Part shown: in pieces, positions 13,076 through 26,158 of the stretch
How positions within the stretch are numbered: the first letter of the stretch is position 1
Layout: each line of letters starts with the position of its first letter
Source: Formicarius rufipectus
Taxonomy: Eukaryota; Chordata; Aves; Passeriformes; Formicariidae
Reading direction: 5' to 3'
DNA length: 64,000 nucleotides
NCBI GenBank assembly: GCA_013399695.1
Contig: VXAU01000760.1
Span: 248,001 to 312,000 of the forward strand
The notes under the pieces: model-generated
Databases searched by the model: none
Told to the model about the DNA's origin: nothing
What the model saw: the letters and a program-made list of their open reading frames with translations, nothing else
Position numbers and translations under genes: made by a program

Positions 13076-16000
13076 CTGAAATGATCATGTATCAAGAGGA
13101 AATTTAGGAGCATGTGCCCACCGGGGTGAGCTGCAGCCATGGTCAGCCAACAACTGCACGTGCGTCCTTGGAAGCAGAAAGTTGATGCTCCTGATGGAAG
13201 GGGATCAGGGCTTCTGGGGCAAAGCCCCCTCCACACTGCAATGCTGTGGTTTGTGTCTGTTCCACACCAGAGAGCCAAAGGAACTGCAGGCAAGCAGAGA
13301 TCTCTAAAGAATCAGAAAAAAATATTGGGGAAAGAAATAGATGTGGCTGGCTGAGCCAGCAGAAGCAATACTGCATTTCCTTCTTTTCTTCCAGAGTCGA
13401 ATTTCTAAAAAGCAAAGACAATGTTCTGCTGATTTATTTCCCCAGAGACAGGGAGCTGAAATTGTCCCAGAGAAAAGGAAATAAAAGTTATGTCTGCATA
13501 ATACAACTATTCCTGGAAAAAGCAATAATAAAGAAATGAATGTCTCTAGTATACATTTGTTCAATTCAATTAGAACACAAGATGTTTGTTTCTCATAGAG
13601 TTAAATTTTGTTGCATGTAACAGACACATAAAGTTAGAATAACCCTGTTTGCATCAGACCAAAACCAATAATAATGTCCTATAAAATTAATTTCCAACTT
13701 CTGAAAACAAGTAACTTTTTAATAACTATGTCATGGCATTAGTTATTTGCTACCATTTTAAAAACAACGAGTTTTGAAAGTCAGATGGGTATTTGAAGAA
13801 AGGGTACGGGCTCATTTTTTGAATGACATTTGCAAGAATAATTCCATGCAGCTCTTTATGAGACACACTTTCAGTTACTATGCAGATTTTTTACCTTTTA
13901 CTGCTATAACAACACAGTATTACTTTTAACTACAGCAGCAACTGATATTTTCCAGTCAATTTGCTCCGAGTTACTACGTGTAGATTTGATTTGGTTTTCC
14001 TCTGCGGGAATAAAGTATTATGAAAATATGCTTAGAATATACTAATGTGAACAAAATAATAATAGGAAGAAAATCTTTTGGTGGAGCTATAATGCTCTTA
14101 TTTATAGAAATGTAAAACTTACCTGGAAGAAAAAAAAAAAAAAAAAAACATTTCACCTGCCAACAAACCATAAGAATAGAAAAAGCCAAAATGATTTAAA
14201 AAAAATGGAACAGAATGCTTTCCCTTTCCTGAAGGGAGGAGAAATTTAGAAAATGTTACTATATATTTGCTTTGTCTGTATGATTGTTACTCATTCCATC
14301 TGATTAAGAGGCATCTCAACATTTTCACTGACAGTGGAACTCTGTGAAAGGCAGGCCCTGCCACAAAGACTTCAAAATTCAAAACGTAGGTTAAGAAAAA
14401 CCTGTTGAGATAATCCCTGTTTTACAGAATTATTGCCCAAAGGATTGTGGGGTCAAACTTTGAGAAGTTCTGCACTCACAAAACAGCTCTGAATGTAGGG
14501 CTCCTAATTTTTCAGTCAGACCCATCATGTGTATCTGCCTTTCTCAGCTGCAAAACCAGACACATCAAAGTAAAGAAACTGTTAAACCATAGAGGAATAA
14601 ACTTCTCAGTAATACTTCTGCAGTAGAAGACTTAGAATCACTACATGTATAATACCACTCAGTAAAGTTTAACGAGTTTCTGAAAAAGTAATCTTGCTTT
14701 ATTATCCCAAATTCCTAGTCTAGACTGATATATCGGTGATTTAATAACAGCACACACAGCCTCACTAACATTTTTATAGACAGTTCAATGAGAAAAGGAG
14801 ACAAAAACTTATTTCTAAGATGTGTTTTAATATGCTTCTTCAGGCTTTATGGCATGGAGGCGAAAGGTGTACATGTAAGCTCAACAAGAGATGGACTGAA
14901 GATAGCTGCCACCATTTTCTTCCCTGCTTTAGATGGAAAAATTACTTCCGCTCCTACATTTGAATTTTGGATTCCAGAGGAGAAATTGTTGAGTCCACTT
15001 ATGTGGTACAAGAATTGCTGCTAACCCTAGCACATGTAAGCAGACAAACCTCAGAAGCTCTCCCTTCATCATCTTTCACATTCATTCCTGGAGATGCCAA
15101 AAGACCCTGGAACTTTGAACTACTATTTAATTTCATGGAGTATAGGCAACTTCCCACAACTTGAACCAACAGCAGAACACAAAATTGTTTATCTTATAAA
15201 AATTAAAATACAATATCTATTATTCATGAACAAGCCAGCAATGAAGGATGAATACTTTCCTACACCAGTACTGTGAGTTTTTTGAGCCTGAGCATCCATT
15301 GTGTGCTGTATTTTAATTGGAGCTGTATAAAATCTGGTAGCATTGAGTCCCAAGGGCACGAGCAAGTATTTTCTTTGGTTTAGATTCAGTTTCCCCCACA
15401 ATGCAGGATTTGTTAAAATTTTTTTTAACAACAATAAGTTGACATATTTTGAAGATGTCAACCTGTGTCCTCTGTAATTTGCAATTTGTAATACTTGTCA
15501 GAGTTAATGAGATTGGTGTGTGTATATATTGACTCTGTTTAAATGAGGTCCTGATATATGCAGAAAGAAATGTAGAACAACCTCCTTCATATCTCTGAGG
15601 GTTCTTTTCTATGACTGAGCAAAAATTCAGAGCAGAGATACCAGCCAGCAACATAGCCAGACTTTCAGGGCTATTTAGAAAATTTTGGCTATATGTCAAG
15701 ATTGAGGTTCAGTGAAACAGTTTTTGTTTTGCGGACTGAGAACCTGATGGACAGAGACATCAAAAGTGGGATAAGAATACAGCCCTTCCTTCTCTTAAAC
15801 AAGAACAACATAGGATCACAGCAAGCACATATTGTACATCTCCACAGGATGACTTTCCACAGGAGTAAGCAGAAAACAATGTCTGTGTATGAAATATACA
15901 GAAAGACCTGAATACAACAATTGAAGGGGAAAAGAACTTTTGACTCAAATTAATGCTATCATTCAGTTATCCATCTGTTCAATTACATCACCACTGTCTT

Positions 16001-17954
16001 CCTGTCTTCACCTCAGAATTCCTGAGGGAAAGAATGTTCTGGGGTAACTGAGTAGTAACTAAGTTTTTCACAGAGACACCTCTGAAAGTACCTTCTGATG
16101 CAAACAGCACATTTCCTGGGTTCATTCAGACGAGCAAAAATACACAACACTACTCAAAACAGCTACTGCAACCCATTTTTTAGTTGGGATCTTCCAGCTA
16201 ATTTGAGGCTACTGTTGAGGGCTATATGTGTGGACCTGTAATTCCTTTGGAGTCACCACACAGAGAGTCCAACAAATGAATTATATTCCTTCAACTATGT
16301 GGCTTTAATTCATTTCTCTGTAAACAAAATTTTGACAGTACTAGTCTAAATAGATAAGCAGCCTTAACATTTGTTTGGTGGGTTGCAGGATAATACAAGT
16401 AAGTTTCTAAGAAGAATACTTTCCTTCTTTTCTCCTTTCCAGAATAGCTTGCTAAAGAACATGCTCAAACAGTAATTGCTGGTACAAAGTGCAAGAAAAT
16501 TCTGTAATAATTTGCACTGTGTGACACTTCTCCTGTGAAGTGAGAGACATGTAATATTCTGGGTGCTAGTTTTTAATTAAAGCCAAAGAGCAATCCTGAT
16601 AGATTTTCCTGTTCTTCTAATAATGTTGGAGTCATTCCCAACAACAAAATGCTATGAAGTAATTACCTCTTGGACAACAACGAACTGCAGACCACTAACA
16701 CATTATGCACTTCACTGCAAAACATGAATAGAATATTATTGATGAAAAGATTTTTTAAGACAAATTACATCTAATCCCAATAGAAAGAATGCGATCTCTT
16801 TTTCCCCCTTTTTTTCCCTCTATCTTTGAAGTTACATTGCTGAAAGTCTATTATGTGAAGCAAGTACTACTTAGGGTTCTTGTAGTACACGTACTATGCA
16901 CAGAACAAAACCTATAAGGAGGTTTATCATTGTAAAATTCTGCTTATTTTTCTTGGCATTACTCTTTTGAGTTTTTTTGTATGAAAAGTACAAGGAACTC
17001 TGTTCTGGTTAATTAGAATAAGTCACTACAAAAGAGCAAATTGCTTTAACTGATGTTTCTACAACATCTAACATGGCTTGGACTACAAAGTTTTTCAGCA
17101 TGTATAGGACACCAGAACCACATTGTCACACAAACTTTGCCAAAATGAGAGGTGGAACACTTTCAACAACTTTGTATTGACAGACTGAAAACTGTTGTAT
17201 AACATTTTGTTTGACAGTCAAGATTTTTTCCTTCATTTGCACTTGCCAAATCCATTTGGGCTGTAAATTGGAATGCACGTGGATACAAAGCTGAAATAGC
17301 TCAACAGCTTCGTGACAGTTTTTTTCTACATGGAGCTACTCCAGTGCTTTGAATGTGTACGTACTTTACTGAATCAGGATAACAATTAAGTCTGTACAAA
17401 GTCATGGAAAGCAAATGTAATGGGAAGAGAATTTATAATGAGGAAAATAACCTTGAGGTAGATTTTCATTAGGATCTGTGTATACACTGAGCTAAGTCTC
17501 AGATTTGTTTCTAAACTTTCCCTTACAGAATTTCCTCTCAGCTAAGAGATACTCTGTTTGGAAACCGCACACAGAAGAGTGACAGCCACAGGGATACCAC
17601 TGCCCAATTTTTCACTGGTTCCAAGGCAATGTCTTAGCCTTGAAGCCAAAGGCAAGGTACCTGTGCTGCTTTGCATCTGCTGAATCCTGTTTCTCATCAA
17701 CTTGCAACCTGGCATATGACTCCAAAGAATGATACTTTCTGTGATATTCAAGGAGCTAAATTGGGAAATATACCTTGTTTGATCACATGGCCAAGAAATA
17801 CCCAAGAGATGTGTGAGGAGCCAATACTACCGTCTGCTGGAATTTGATAATGAAAATGCTGCTGTCAGACACTGATAAACAACCACCATAATGAAAGGCA
17901 AAGTCAGGCACTTTACAGAAAATCTTTTATATTCAGGAAAAGGGACCATCAATA
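13076..17954. other. Unique non-coding stretch
   Basis: No supported gene. It contains a 19-nt A-run at 14130-14148. A 78-residue open frame at 14788-15024 sits after a good plus-strand acceptor, but it matches nothing I know and breaks at once in all frames. The rest is AT-rich with stop codons in all frames. Confidence 0.55.
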
Positions 17955-18042
17955 GCTTTTTTGTTGTTGGTTTTTTTTTTGTCTGGTTTTTTTTTTTTTT
18001 TTGGTTTTGGTTTTTTTTTTTGTTTTTTCTTGTTTTTTTTAA
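17955..18042. repeat. T-rich low-complexity tract with G interruptions
   Basis: Long T-runs broken by GG, GTTG and GTC over about 88 bp, ending at TTTTTTTTAAGG. A similar tract lies at 34497-34576. It could be an expanded poly-T, or the poly-A end of a minus-strand insertion, but no flanking element is visible. Such tracts are prone to slippage errors. Confidence 0.75.
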
Positions 18043-19715
18043 GGTTTTACTTTAATAATTAGTGTGTTTAGGACCTGTACTTCTGCCTGCATTTTTAATT
18101 CCAGAGGTAACAGACAGTAACTTCTTCCTTGTGCACCACTGTGCTAGGCCAAAAAGTCAGACACAGCTTTTGTGATTTGGAAAAAACATTTCCTTTTATA
18201 ATAACTGTGTCTTACATCACTGGAGAACTGCACACAAATAGCGATGAGACCAGGTGTCAACCCTGTATTTTTCAAATGCTCTGTCTGGGACAAGTAACAT
18301 CTCTGTTGCCTTTAGAGCTTTCCTCAGTTCTGACCACATTCTTCAGGACCAGGTCACAACCCAGACCCTTTGCAGCATCACTCACAAAGACCTGACAGCA
18401 CATCCACAGTCCTAGCAGAGCAGTGTTTCCTCAGCTTGCCTTGTTTCAGGGTCAGTCAGTTCAGCAATAACTCACCAAGGATGTGTTTGCCTTCACCAGA
18501 CAGCAGTGAGTGATTTCTAGCACTTAGAACCTTCCACCTGCATCTCCATGCCCTGTGCTGCTCCCCCTCACTGCAGTGGATGTCACTCTGATTATGTTCT
18601 ACAGGCTCCTTCCTACACTATCTCCCAAACCTAATTCAGCCTGAAATGTACATACCAACTTTTCTTTTTGTTTATGTTTTTAATCTTCCTGTTCTTTATG
18701 TAGCTCCTGTAACACACTTTGATTTGAAACAGTAAATTTTTTTGAGTTTTATGGATTATCACATTCTGTTTTATCTCAAAACACACGGTGCAGGAGAACT
18801 ATCTCTAGATTCCAGGTGCTTCCAGCACTGAACAGCAGCTAAGGGAGGACATAAAATGTCTCTACTTTCCTGCATCTCACTGAATTTTTTCATCTTCATC
18901 TCTAGTTGCCCTGCTGATCAAAGCCAACAAAAGGTGACAGGAATTCTTGAAACTACAGCTGTAGGGGGTTTGATCTCTTTTTATGTTTAACCTCCTCTGA
19001 ATGTGCTGTCCAAGGGATTTTAGACCTGTACATGGTTCTCTGCCTACCAAAGCAGTAAAAAGCTCTACATGTAAATACAGTTCTAAAAAGCTTATCTGAT
19101 TTTTATGCTGAAAGTTATTGTGGTTGGAAACTTTACCACAAACATGGTGGTGCTCATAGATAAATTGGAGGGTTGCAAACACATTGTTCTGTAAAAGTTA
19201 CCTTAAAATTTGAAGTCCATCTAATGAAAGGAGAGGCAGCAGTGGATGCTAATGTATTATGTTTCCATCTGCAACATGGGGATAAAATCTTGTATTTGTC
19301 CCATTAAAAAAAATAAAATAAAATAATGCTGCACAGATTTTGGGTAGTTTTGGGTACAGGTTTGGGTGCAGCATCATTTGTATCTCGTCCATAGTTACGT
19401 TACCTGCAGCTATAAAATACCCACAACTGCACAGGCACATTTGCATTTCTAATTGTTTGTACACAATATTGAAAATCTGGATGCATACATGCCTGTCCTT
19501 TTGAGGAGTAATGGAAAGAGGGTTTACCTTTGCCTTGTTTACATTTCAGAACACAGAGTTTCATCTTAGAGAGTGACAATCTTGCAAATATAAGAATAAG
19601 TAATGGCATCTCACTTAAGAGAGAATTCTGTTTTATTTCTGTTTCATTTTGGTTTTTCATTTAATTTTAATTTCCAAATTTAAAAAATTGAATATGGTCA
19701 GTATTTGATTTTGTT
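18043..19715. other. Unique non-coding stretch
   Basis: No gene, RNA or repeat family is recognised. A short (AAAAT)n-like run lies at about 19306-19328. Confidence 0.55.
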
Positions 19716-19741
19716 GGGAGGGAGGGAGGGAAGGAAGGGAG

Positions 19742-19794
<53 letters not shown>

Positions 19795-19862
19795 AAGAGA
19801 AAGAAAGAAAGGAAGGAAGAAAGAAAGAAAGAAAGGAAGAAAGAAAGAAAGAAAGAAAGAAA
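19716..19862 (+). repeat. 147-nt uninterrupted purine tract (GGGA/GAAA microsatellite)
   Basis: Every base from 19716 to 19862 on the plus strand is A or G. The tract begins as GGGA units, passes through GGAA, and becomes mostly GAAA repeats with a few GAGA and GGAA interruptions. Such polypurine-polypyrimidine tracts can adopt triplex (H-DNA) structure and are length-variable. No gene overlaps it. Confidence 0.97.
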
Positions 19863-22800
19863 TTGTGAAAAAGCCTAAAAAAAATTCTCCGGTGTTTAAT
19901 TTCCTAATTTCTCAATATGAAACAGACAATAATAGACCAGAGCTTATTACAAGCACAGGAAACTCCAGAGAGATGATGGATAGAGACACAAATATCCCAA
20001 CAATAATTAATAATTAAATAGATCACAAACAGGACTATTACTTTTCTAAATAATAAGCAACACACATATTTGCAGAAATTTTAGTGATTTGATAACACTC
20101 GGAACCTGGTTAAATTAAATTGCTTTGTAAACAAGGAAAGAGTTAAAAGCCTGCTCTAGAAGTAAAAGCTTTTAGATGTGTTGCTATTTTACCTTAAATC
20201 CAGAAATAGAGTATTACTGGCAGAGGTAAATTAGAGAATATGTACAAGAAAAGCATATAAATCTCCAGTTCCAAGTTTTGAGGAATTTTATTGGTCATCA
20301 ACAAAGAGTAGTCATTCCCATCCATATCCCCAAGAACATTCATAGGCTAGTGATGAGTTTGAGCTTGGTTACTCTCCAATAACATCTATCTAGGAAATAG
20401 AATCATCTATAATTTTTAAGGCTCACATCACAAAGGAGGAAAAAATATAATACTTGGTCTTTGATCCAGAATAAATTAAAAACAAGGCAGTAAAAATGTG
20501 TTTGGAGGGGGAAAAAAAGACTCCTGATAAACAAAGAGCTAAATAAAAATAATACCAGCTCCAGGCAGGTTGCTTAGCTCTGCTCAAGGCACCTTTTCTA
20601 TTCTGGAACTAGAAAATAGAACTGAATCTGATCCCAGGGCTGGTGTCACCTCCTCTAACAGCACATGGGGAGCAAATTCACAGGAAAATATGAAACAGTG
20701 GGGGAAAAAACAAAGCAAGCATTAAACTTGAAACAAGAATCAAAGAAAAAAAAAACATTAAAAAAGAAACAAAACCAGCATTAAACTTGGTCTGCAAACA
20801 CCAACACTGGCACTTGGTAAATCCTCTGGATTAGTCACAGAAGGGTGTGGAGAAATCTGCATTTATGAACATTCTGTTAACATCTAGCATTATGGTTTAT
20901 TATGCTGTATTGCTGATAGTGATCTTGACTATACACTTCACTGACTGCTGGTTAATGTTCGTAATTAATAAATCAATTAACTCCTTTGATTTTGATTTGA
21001 TTAAAGCTAAGTGAACTGAGCTGCTCTCCATGATTTTCTCTGGTAAAATGTAGTGCAACTTCAAATCTGATTGCTTTTCTTCCCCCTCTACATGGATGCC
21101 CAAAACAGTGCAGGTGCAGATAACCACTGGCAAAAATCCCAGCTTTCCAGCTCTGCTCCCATCTCAGACTTGGAATGAATTCATTATGACAGCTTTACAA
21201 GAAAGGAACACCATAAAGGGTGTATAAAAGGTAGGTCAGGGTGTACATTTGATAATGGTGGACATGTGATAGGATAGGGATGGAAGTCCTCGGTGGAAAT
21301 GGCTTTGCATCTCTCTAGAAATACTGTAACAAACCAGCCTGATTTTCAGAGTGAAACAAGCCTCTGTACATTTCACATGCAATTTGATTCTTGAGCATTG
21401 TGCAGATTTGTATGTTGTTTAGAACATGCTTCCTGTGAAATTATCAGAGTCCTCTCAACTCACATTCACTGAGCACTGCACTGAGAACTACAACATCACA
21501 AAAGCCTCTTTCCCCACTCATTCTCTTTTTAGAAAACAATATATTTTTAAACCATTATAAGACTACATTATGTCTCTGATAGTCTGTATTATACCAGAAA
21601 AAATCCCTCTTTTTGGCATTTCATTGTTGCTGGTGACACCATATTCACTTGCTCCTTCCATCCACCTATCATAAAAACTGATCACTTGCCTTCAATAAAT
21701 CATGCCCATTGAGAAAGCTGGCAACTTGATGCTGATTGTCACCTGTGATCCAGCAGTTCACTATTACAAAACTGTTACTAAACTCTCTTTCTCTCTGAAA
21801 TGTACCAATAAAATTGCAAAATGGGTCAAAATTTAAAAGGCTTGCTCTCCTCCAGTAATATTTTGTCTAATAAATTAATTAACCTTACCTGTTTCCAAGT
21901 TTAGATAGTTTGGAGTTAGAGGAGACTGGTGCCACAATAATATTTGCTATCCCAAGTCTATTATAAACCTCATTCCCCAGAGCTTAACCCCGAGGGGATT
22001 TTTTCTGTATAGTAATAATTTGCTTACAGATAACCTTACAGAGGCCTTTTAGAAATGCAGTTATCCTGTTTACAAAGAATAATAAAAGTTTGCTTCATAC
22101 AGAAATCTAACTTTGGTGTTTATTCGGCAGTGTTTTATGAAGAAACAGGGATAATTTCCCTACCTGCAACAGCAGCATTGTCACTTCACTGACATCTGGA
22201 AAACTTCATCAAATAATGTTTTTCTGTTATAAATGTCTATGCTGAGCATGTGAATAAACTGAATTTTTTGCAAGAAAACAACAAACAGGAAGTTTTACTC
22301 TTCCAAGAAACAGACATTTTAGAATATCAAAATGGGTACAAAAAAAAGAGAGCCAATGCCAACTCAGATGATGTAGAGTATCAAATATCAAAATAAAGAG
22401 ATAATGGGAATAACTCTCAGAACCAGAAGAGAAAGTGAAAACAGAAAGTGTTTCCCTGCTCCTCAACCAAAAAAAAATTGCAGCAGGCCTACTGTGAAAT
22501 CAAGTATGAAGTTAGACAAACAGAAGCCAAGCCACAGGAAGGGAGCATTTTAATCTGAATTAACTGAGTGGAATGAGATTTGGAAGACAGTGGGGTTTTT
22601 TGAATAATTCCATAGGTAACAGCTATTTGCTTTTCTCATGAGCAAAGGACTTTTATCTATCTCCTGGGCTATGCATGCATCTTTATTTCATGCACCAATT
22701 GACCAGGATATATAAGAACTATGCAGCTTCTGTTACTTAAAATTGAATTATGCAAAAGAATATTTCAGTGCTGGAAAAACAGCAGTAGGAGACAGGACAA

Positions 22801-23083
22801 GGAGACATGGAGAAAATTCAAGTCTTCTGGCGTCACTTTGTTAAGCAGAGTCCATCCTTCTGCACCTCTTTGAAGGGGAAACATAAGGTGTCCCCTCAGA
22901 AATTCAGGCTGAGACACTGGGAAAGGGGATGACGCTGTGCAGAAAGGAAGGTTCACATGAGCCGTGTGCGAATGGAACGTGTCAGTGTCATCAGGCAGAG
23001 ACCACACACGGCGGCGCAGCAACCTGAGGAGTGTTTTCTCCAGCAGCCCGTGCGTGCCCGGCACCCTGCACGGGATGAACGCA
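19863..23083. other. Unique non-coding stretch
   Basis: No supported gene. AT-rich, with several A-runs near 20510-20770. A stretch at about 20880-21110 with TAATTAATAAATCAATTAA reads like a possible regulatory conserved element, but I cannot test this. From about 22990 the DNA becomes GC-rich and probably belongs to the LTR-like block that follows. Confidence 0.5.
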
Positions 23084-23640
23084 GCAGTCAGTATAGCTGG
23101 AGAAATATGTGAACACATGTGAAATATGCAATCAGCATAGCTGGAGATCAAATGGTTGCCCCTTCCTGGTGGCAGAGCACTGCTCCGGGCAGCACTGCCA
23201 CGTTGAATGTGCATTGAATTGCCAGGGCTCTCGCAGAATGACCGGGCTCAGTGGCACTCCCAGGCGCTGCTGCCCGAGCTGTAAGAGGACTTCTGGTACA
23301 GCAAGAGAGGTGGCTTTGGCTGCATGGCAAAACGAAAGTCTGTTCTTTAGGAATGTGAAATATGTGAATATAGCAGTCACCGTAGCTGGAGAATAAATGT
23401 TTGCCCCTTCCTGGCGGCGGAGCACAGCTCCGGGCAGCTCTGCGTGGCTGAATGGCCAGTGCTCTCACGGAGGGACCGGGCTCAGTGGCACTCCCAGGCA
23501 CTGCTGCCCGAGCTGTAACAGAACTTCTTGTACAGCAAGAAAGAAGGACTTCTCTTTTTCTTGCAGTCTGAGATGGCCAGGCCTGCATGGCTAAAGGAAA
23601 GTCTGTTCTTTAGGAATGTGAAATATGTAATGAGGAGGGG
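23084..23640 (-). repeat. GC-rich tandem duplication, probably LTR-derived
   Basis: Two tandem units start with GTGAAATATG at 23119 (236 bp) and 23355 (263 bp). A third start lies at 23618, and a partial copy of the AGCTGGAG segment lies at 23084-23118. Both units share TTGCCCCTTCCTGG, GCTCCGGGCAGC, ACCGGGCTCAGTGGCACTCC, CTGCTGCCCGAGCTGTAA and GAAAGTCTGTTCTTTAGGAA. Unit 2 has about 27 extra bases. The density of CpG and GC in an AT-rich setting suggests an endogenous-retrovirus LTR, perhaps read on the minus strand. No coding region, primer-binding site or polypurine tract was identified, so the family and strand are inferences. Confidence 0.6.
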
Positions 23641-26039
23641 AAAAGAGAGTTCTTCCTGTGTTTGGGAATTGTAGGCATGAATGACCATACAATTATATGG
23701 CAACACTTCTGTTTCCAAACAAGACTGCCTATCCCTGCAGCTCTGTGATGGAGTATTCTAGGACTTGTGAGATTATTTCAACCTGTGGGTGCACCAGAGA
23801 TGAAAGACCCTGTACCTGCAATGTGAAGAATTAACTTTCACCCTTCCAACTCATGAATCTGTCACATTTCTTGCAAACAATAGGCAGAAATTGGTGTTGT
23901 CTCAGTATTTTTCCTGTTTTAAGGATGAGAAACACAATATTTAAAGTTTTCAGCTACAACTGCAATGATGTTTTTGTTTGAAGTGACTTGTGGATTTCCT
24001 CTGTAATGTTTTATATCACCTGTCCAAACTAGAGACTGGGTGGAGATCACAATTCCCTCACAGCCATTCCCTGGGGAAACCAGGATATGGTCAGGAGATG
24101 GCACCTGCATGGGGCAAGACCAGTCCCAAAAATGATATAAGAGGGGGTTATGTCTTCAAGTTTCATTATAGGTGAGACAACCAACTGTTTTCCCTAGATG
24201 AGGTCCTAGACACAATATAAATTATTATGTAATATATATGCCTCCAGTTCAGGACCATGACTTGTTTATGAGTAGGATGCCTTGCAAAATATTCTTGAAA
24301 AATAGATTTGCCCATTCTGCCTCTCCTTCCCTAGATTTTAGCAATCTTTCTTCTCCATATATTTTTAATCTGTTTTTCTCACCTTCACCTGAATGGTGAC
24401 TGCTTTAGAGAGATGAATGATGAGATCTCTGCGGTGTCTGAAGACAATTCAGGATGAAAGATGCTGCAGGAATGCAAGTCATTACCAGTACTGAATTTCT
24501 CTGTATTATGGTGGTTTAGCCCTATTATATTCTCTGCTTTTTTTCTTTGCCAGCTATTTGCACATGTAATCTCTCCTTTCTATCATGTTCTTCTCTGCTT
24601 CTTGTTCCTGCAAACTTTTCAATCAATGAATCTCTTCCTTGCCCATTACCTACTTAAAAATCCACTATTTCATGGTCATCTAACCTGACAGTACCAAGGA
24701 CAACTTGCAGTGGTCTAGGAGAGAAAACCCTTTGGTATTTACCAACACATGAAATACACAGATTGGATACTGCAAAGAAGAAATATGTGAGCATAATACA
24801 TACAGAAAGAGGATTCCACCTACAGCTGGAGTCTCCACCCAGGGAGTGGTGTCACTTTAAATAATTGTCTTTTATTTCCAGCTGACTGAAGATCACTCTT
24901 ATTGAAGCTCCATTTCCGTGCCTAATAGAAAAATCTTGTTCAAGATGTAATGGACAAGATAGAGAGTAGAAATAGTTCATAACCCAATTTCCAAGGATCT
25001 TTTTTTGGAAAGAAGGATACTTGTTTAGTTCACACCATACCAGTCAGAACTATTTCCATCCATCCATCAATGGATATGTGTTAGCACTAGAACCAATATA
25101 TTTACTATTAGTTATTACTACTCTTCAATTTGAAATAATATCCATGGGAGTCACCAAACCCCATTTGCAGAGGGATTTATTAATCAGTTTTTTATTTACT
25201 GCCTTCTATATCCACAAATTGGGTCTTACAAGATTTTTTTTTTTCCCCTTGAAAAATAAGTTATTTCTTTTTGTTTTGGCATTTGGCATTTAGGCATCTT
25301 AATTATTTTCCACCATTGTTAATATTATTATTATAAATTCCTGTAAATATTATAGTAGAGGCTCAGAGTGGAGGGAATAAAATATCGCAGAGAAATATGT
25401 TTCTCTGCAACTCTAAGTGTTTTGTCATCATCAGCTTCTAATATATAGTAGAGCACTTTTGGTGGAAAATCTCTGAATTACTCTGCTGGCACTACATCCC
25501 AAGATGTGTTTAGAATTTATGGTCACATACAGCCTCTAAATTTTCCCTGGATTTGGGCAAGCTTTCAAGCATTCCTGGAGACATTTCCCTTTGGAAATGT
25601 AGGGGAAGCAGTATCAAAGTCTATGTTTAAAGAGCACTGAAGAACAGACTCACATTTACCAGATGTGGAGAAGGTCAGTGGCAAGAAGGTGAAGTCTGGA
25701 AGGCAGGAGGAAGATGCAGTATATGCAATGCTTCTCTTATAATAGTTTTTTTATTATGGTAAACAAGAAAAATATTTTTTTCCCTACACTGCATTAGATG
25801 CAGATTTTAATGCAGCTGGACTTTTTTTTTTTTTCCCTTTCCTTCTTATTTAAGCAATTTCTTTAAGTTTTGATGCATTTTTAAAGGGGAAACCTAAAAT
25901 GTCAAAAATCACAAACAGTTGGAGCTTCGGAGCTTTGTTTCAACCCGTTTCATCCAGGTAAAACCAAAACAAAAGCAGGAGGGAGAAAATAAAACCATTT
26001 TCCTCATGATCAGTGTTTCCCCCTCTGCCCTCCTAGCAG
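23641..26039. other. Unique non-coding stretch
   Basis: Flanks the LTR-like block and is AT-rich. No gene or repeat family is recognised. Confidence 0.5.
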
Positions 26040-26158
26040 GTTTCCCTCTCCTTCTTCCCAAGGATTTGACATTGGTCACTACTGGCAAGGCTGTGCTGCC
26101 ACTGACAAATGAGTGTTCTGATGCACCGTGGCACTTCCCCTGCTCCCGAGCGATGCAG
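26040..26158 (+). other. Candidate plus-strand exon (119 nt)
   Basis: A strong acceptor (CCCTCTGCCCTCCTAGCAG) precedes 119 nt that end GCGATGCAG at a GTAAGA donor. Only one frame is open, with two bases carried in and none carried out. It encodes about 39 residues starting near FPLLLPKDLTLVTTG and ending near FPCSRAMQ. Three CpGs lie near its 3' end. No partner exon was found, and no family is recognised. It could be a coding exon, a non-coding-RNA exon or chance. Confidence 0.27.

Noticed and set aside
14788..15024. 78-residue plus-strand open frame after a good acceptor
   Set aside because: Adjacent frames break at once, no homology recognised, and no partner exon.
22765..23588. Two long minus-strand open frames (149 and 146 residues)
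   Set aside because: They lie across the GC-rich tandem LTR-like units; the internal repetition of the peptide mirrors the DNA duplication, not a protein.
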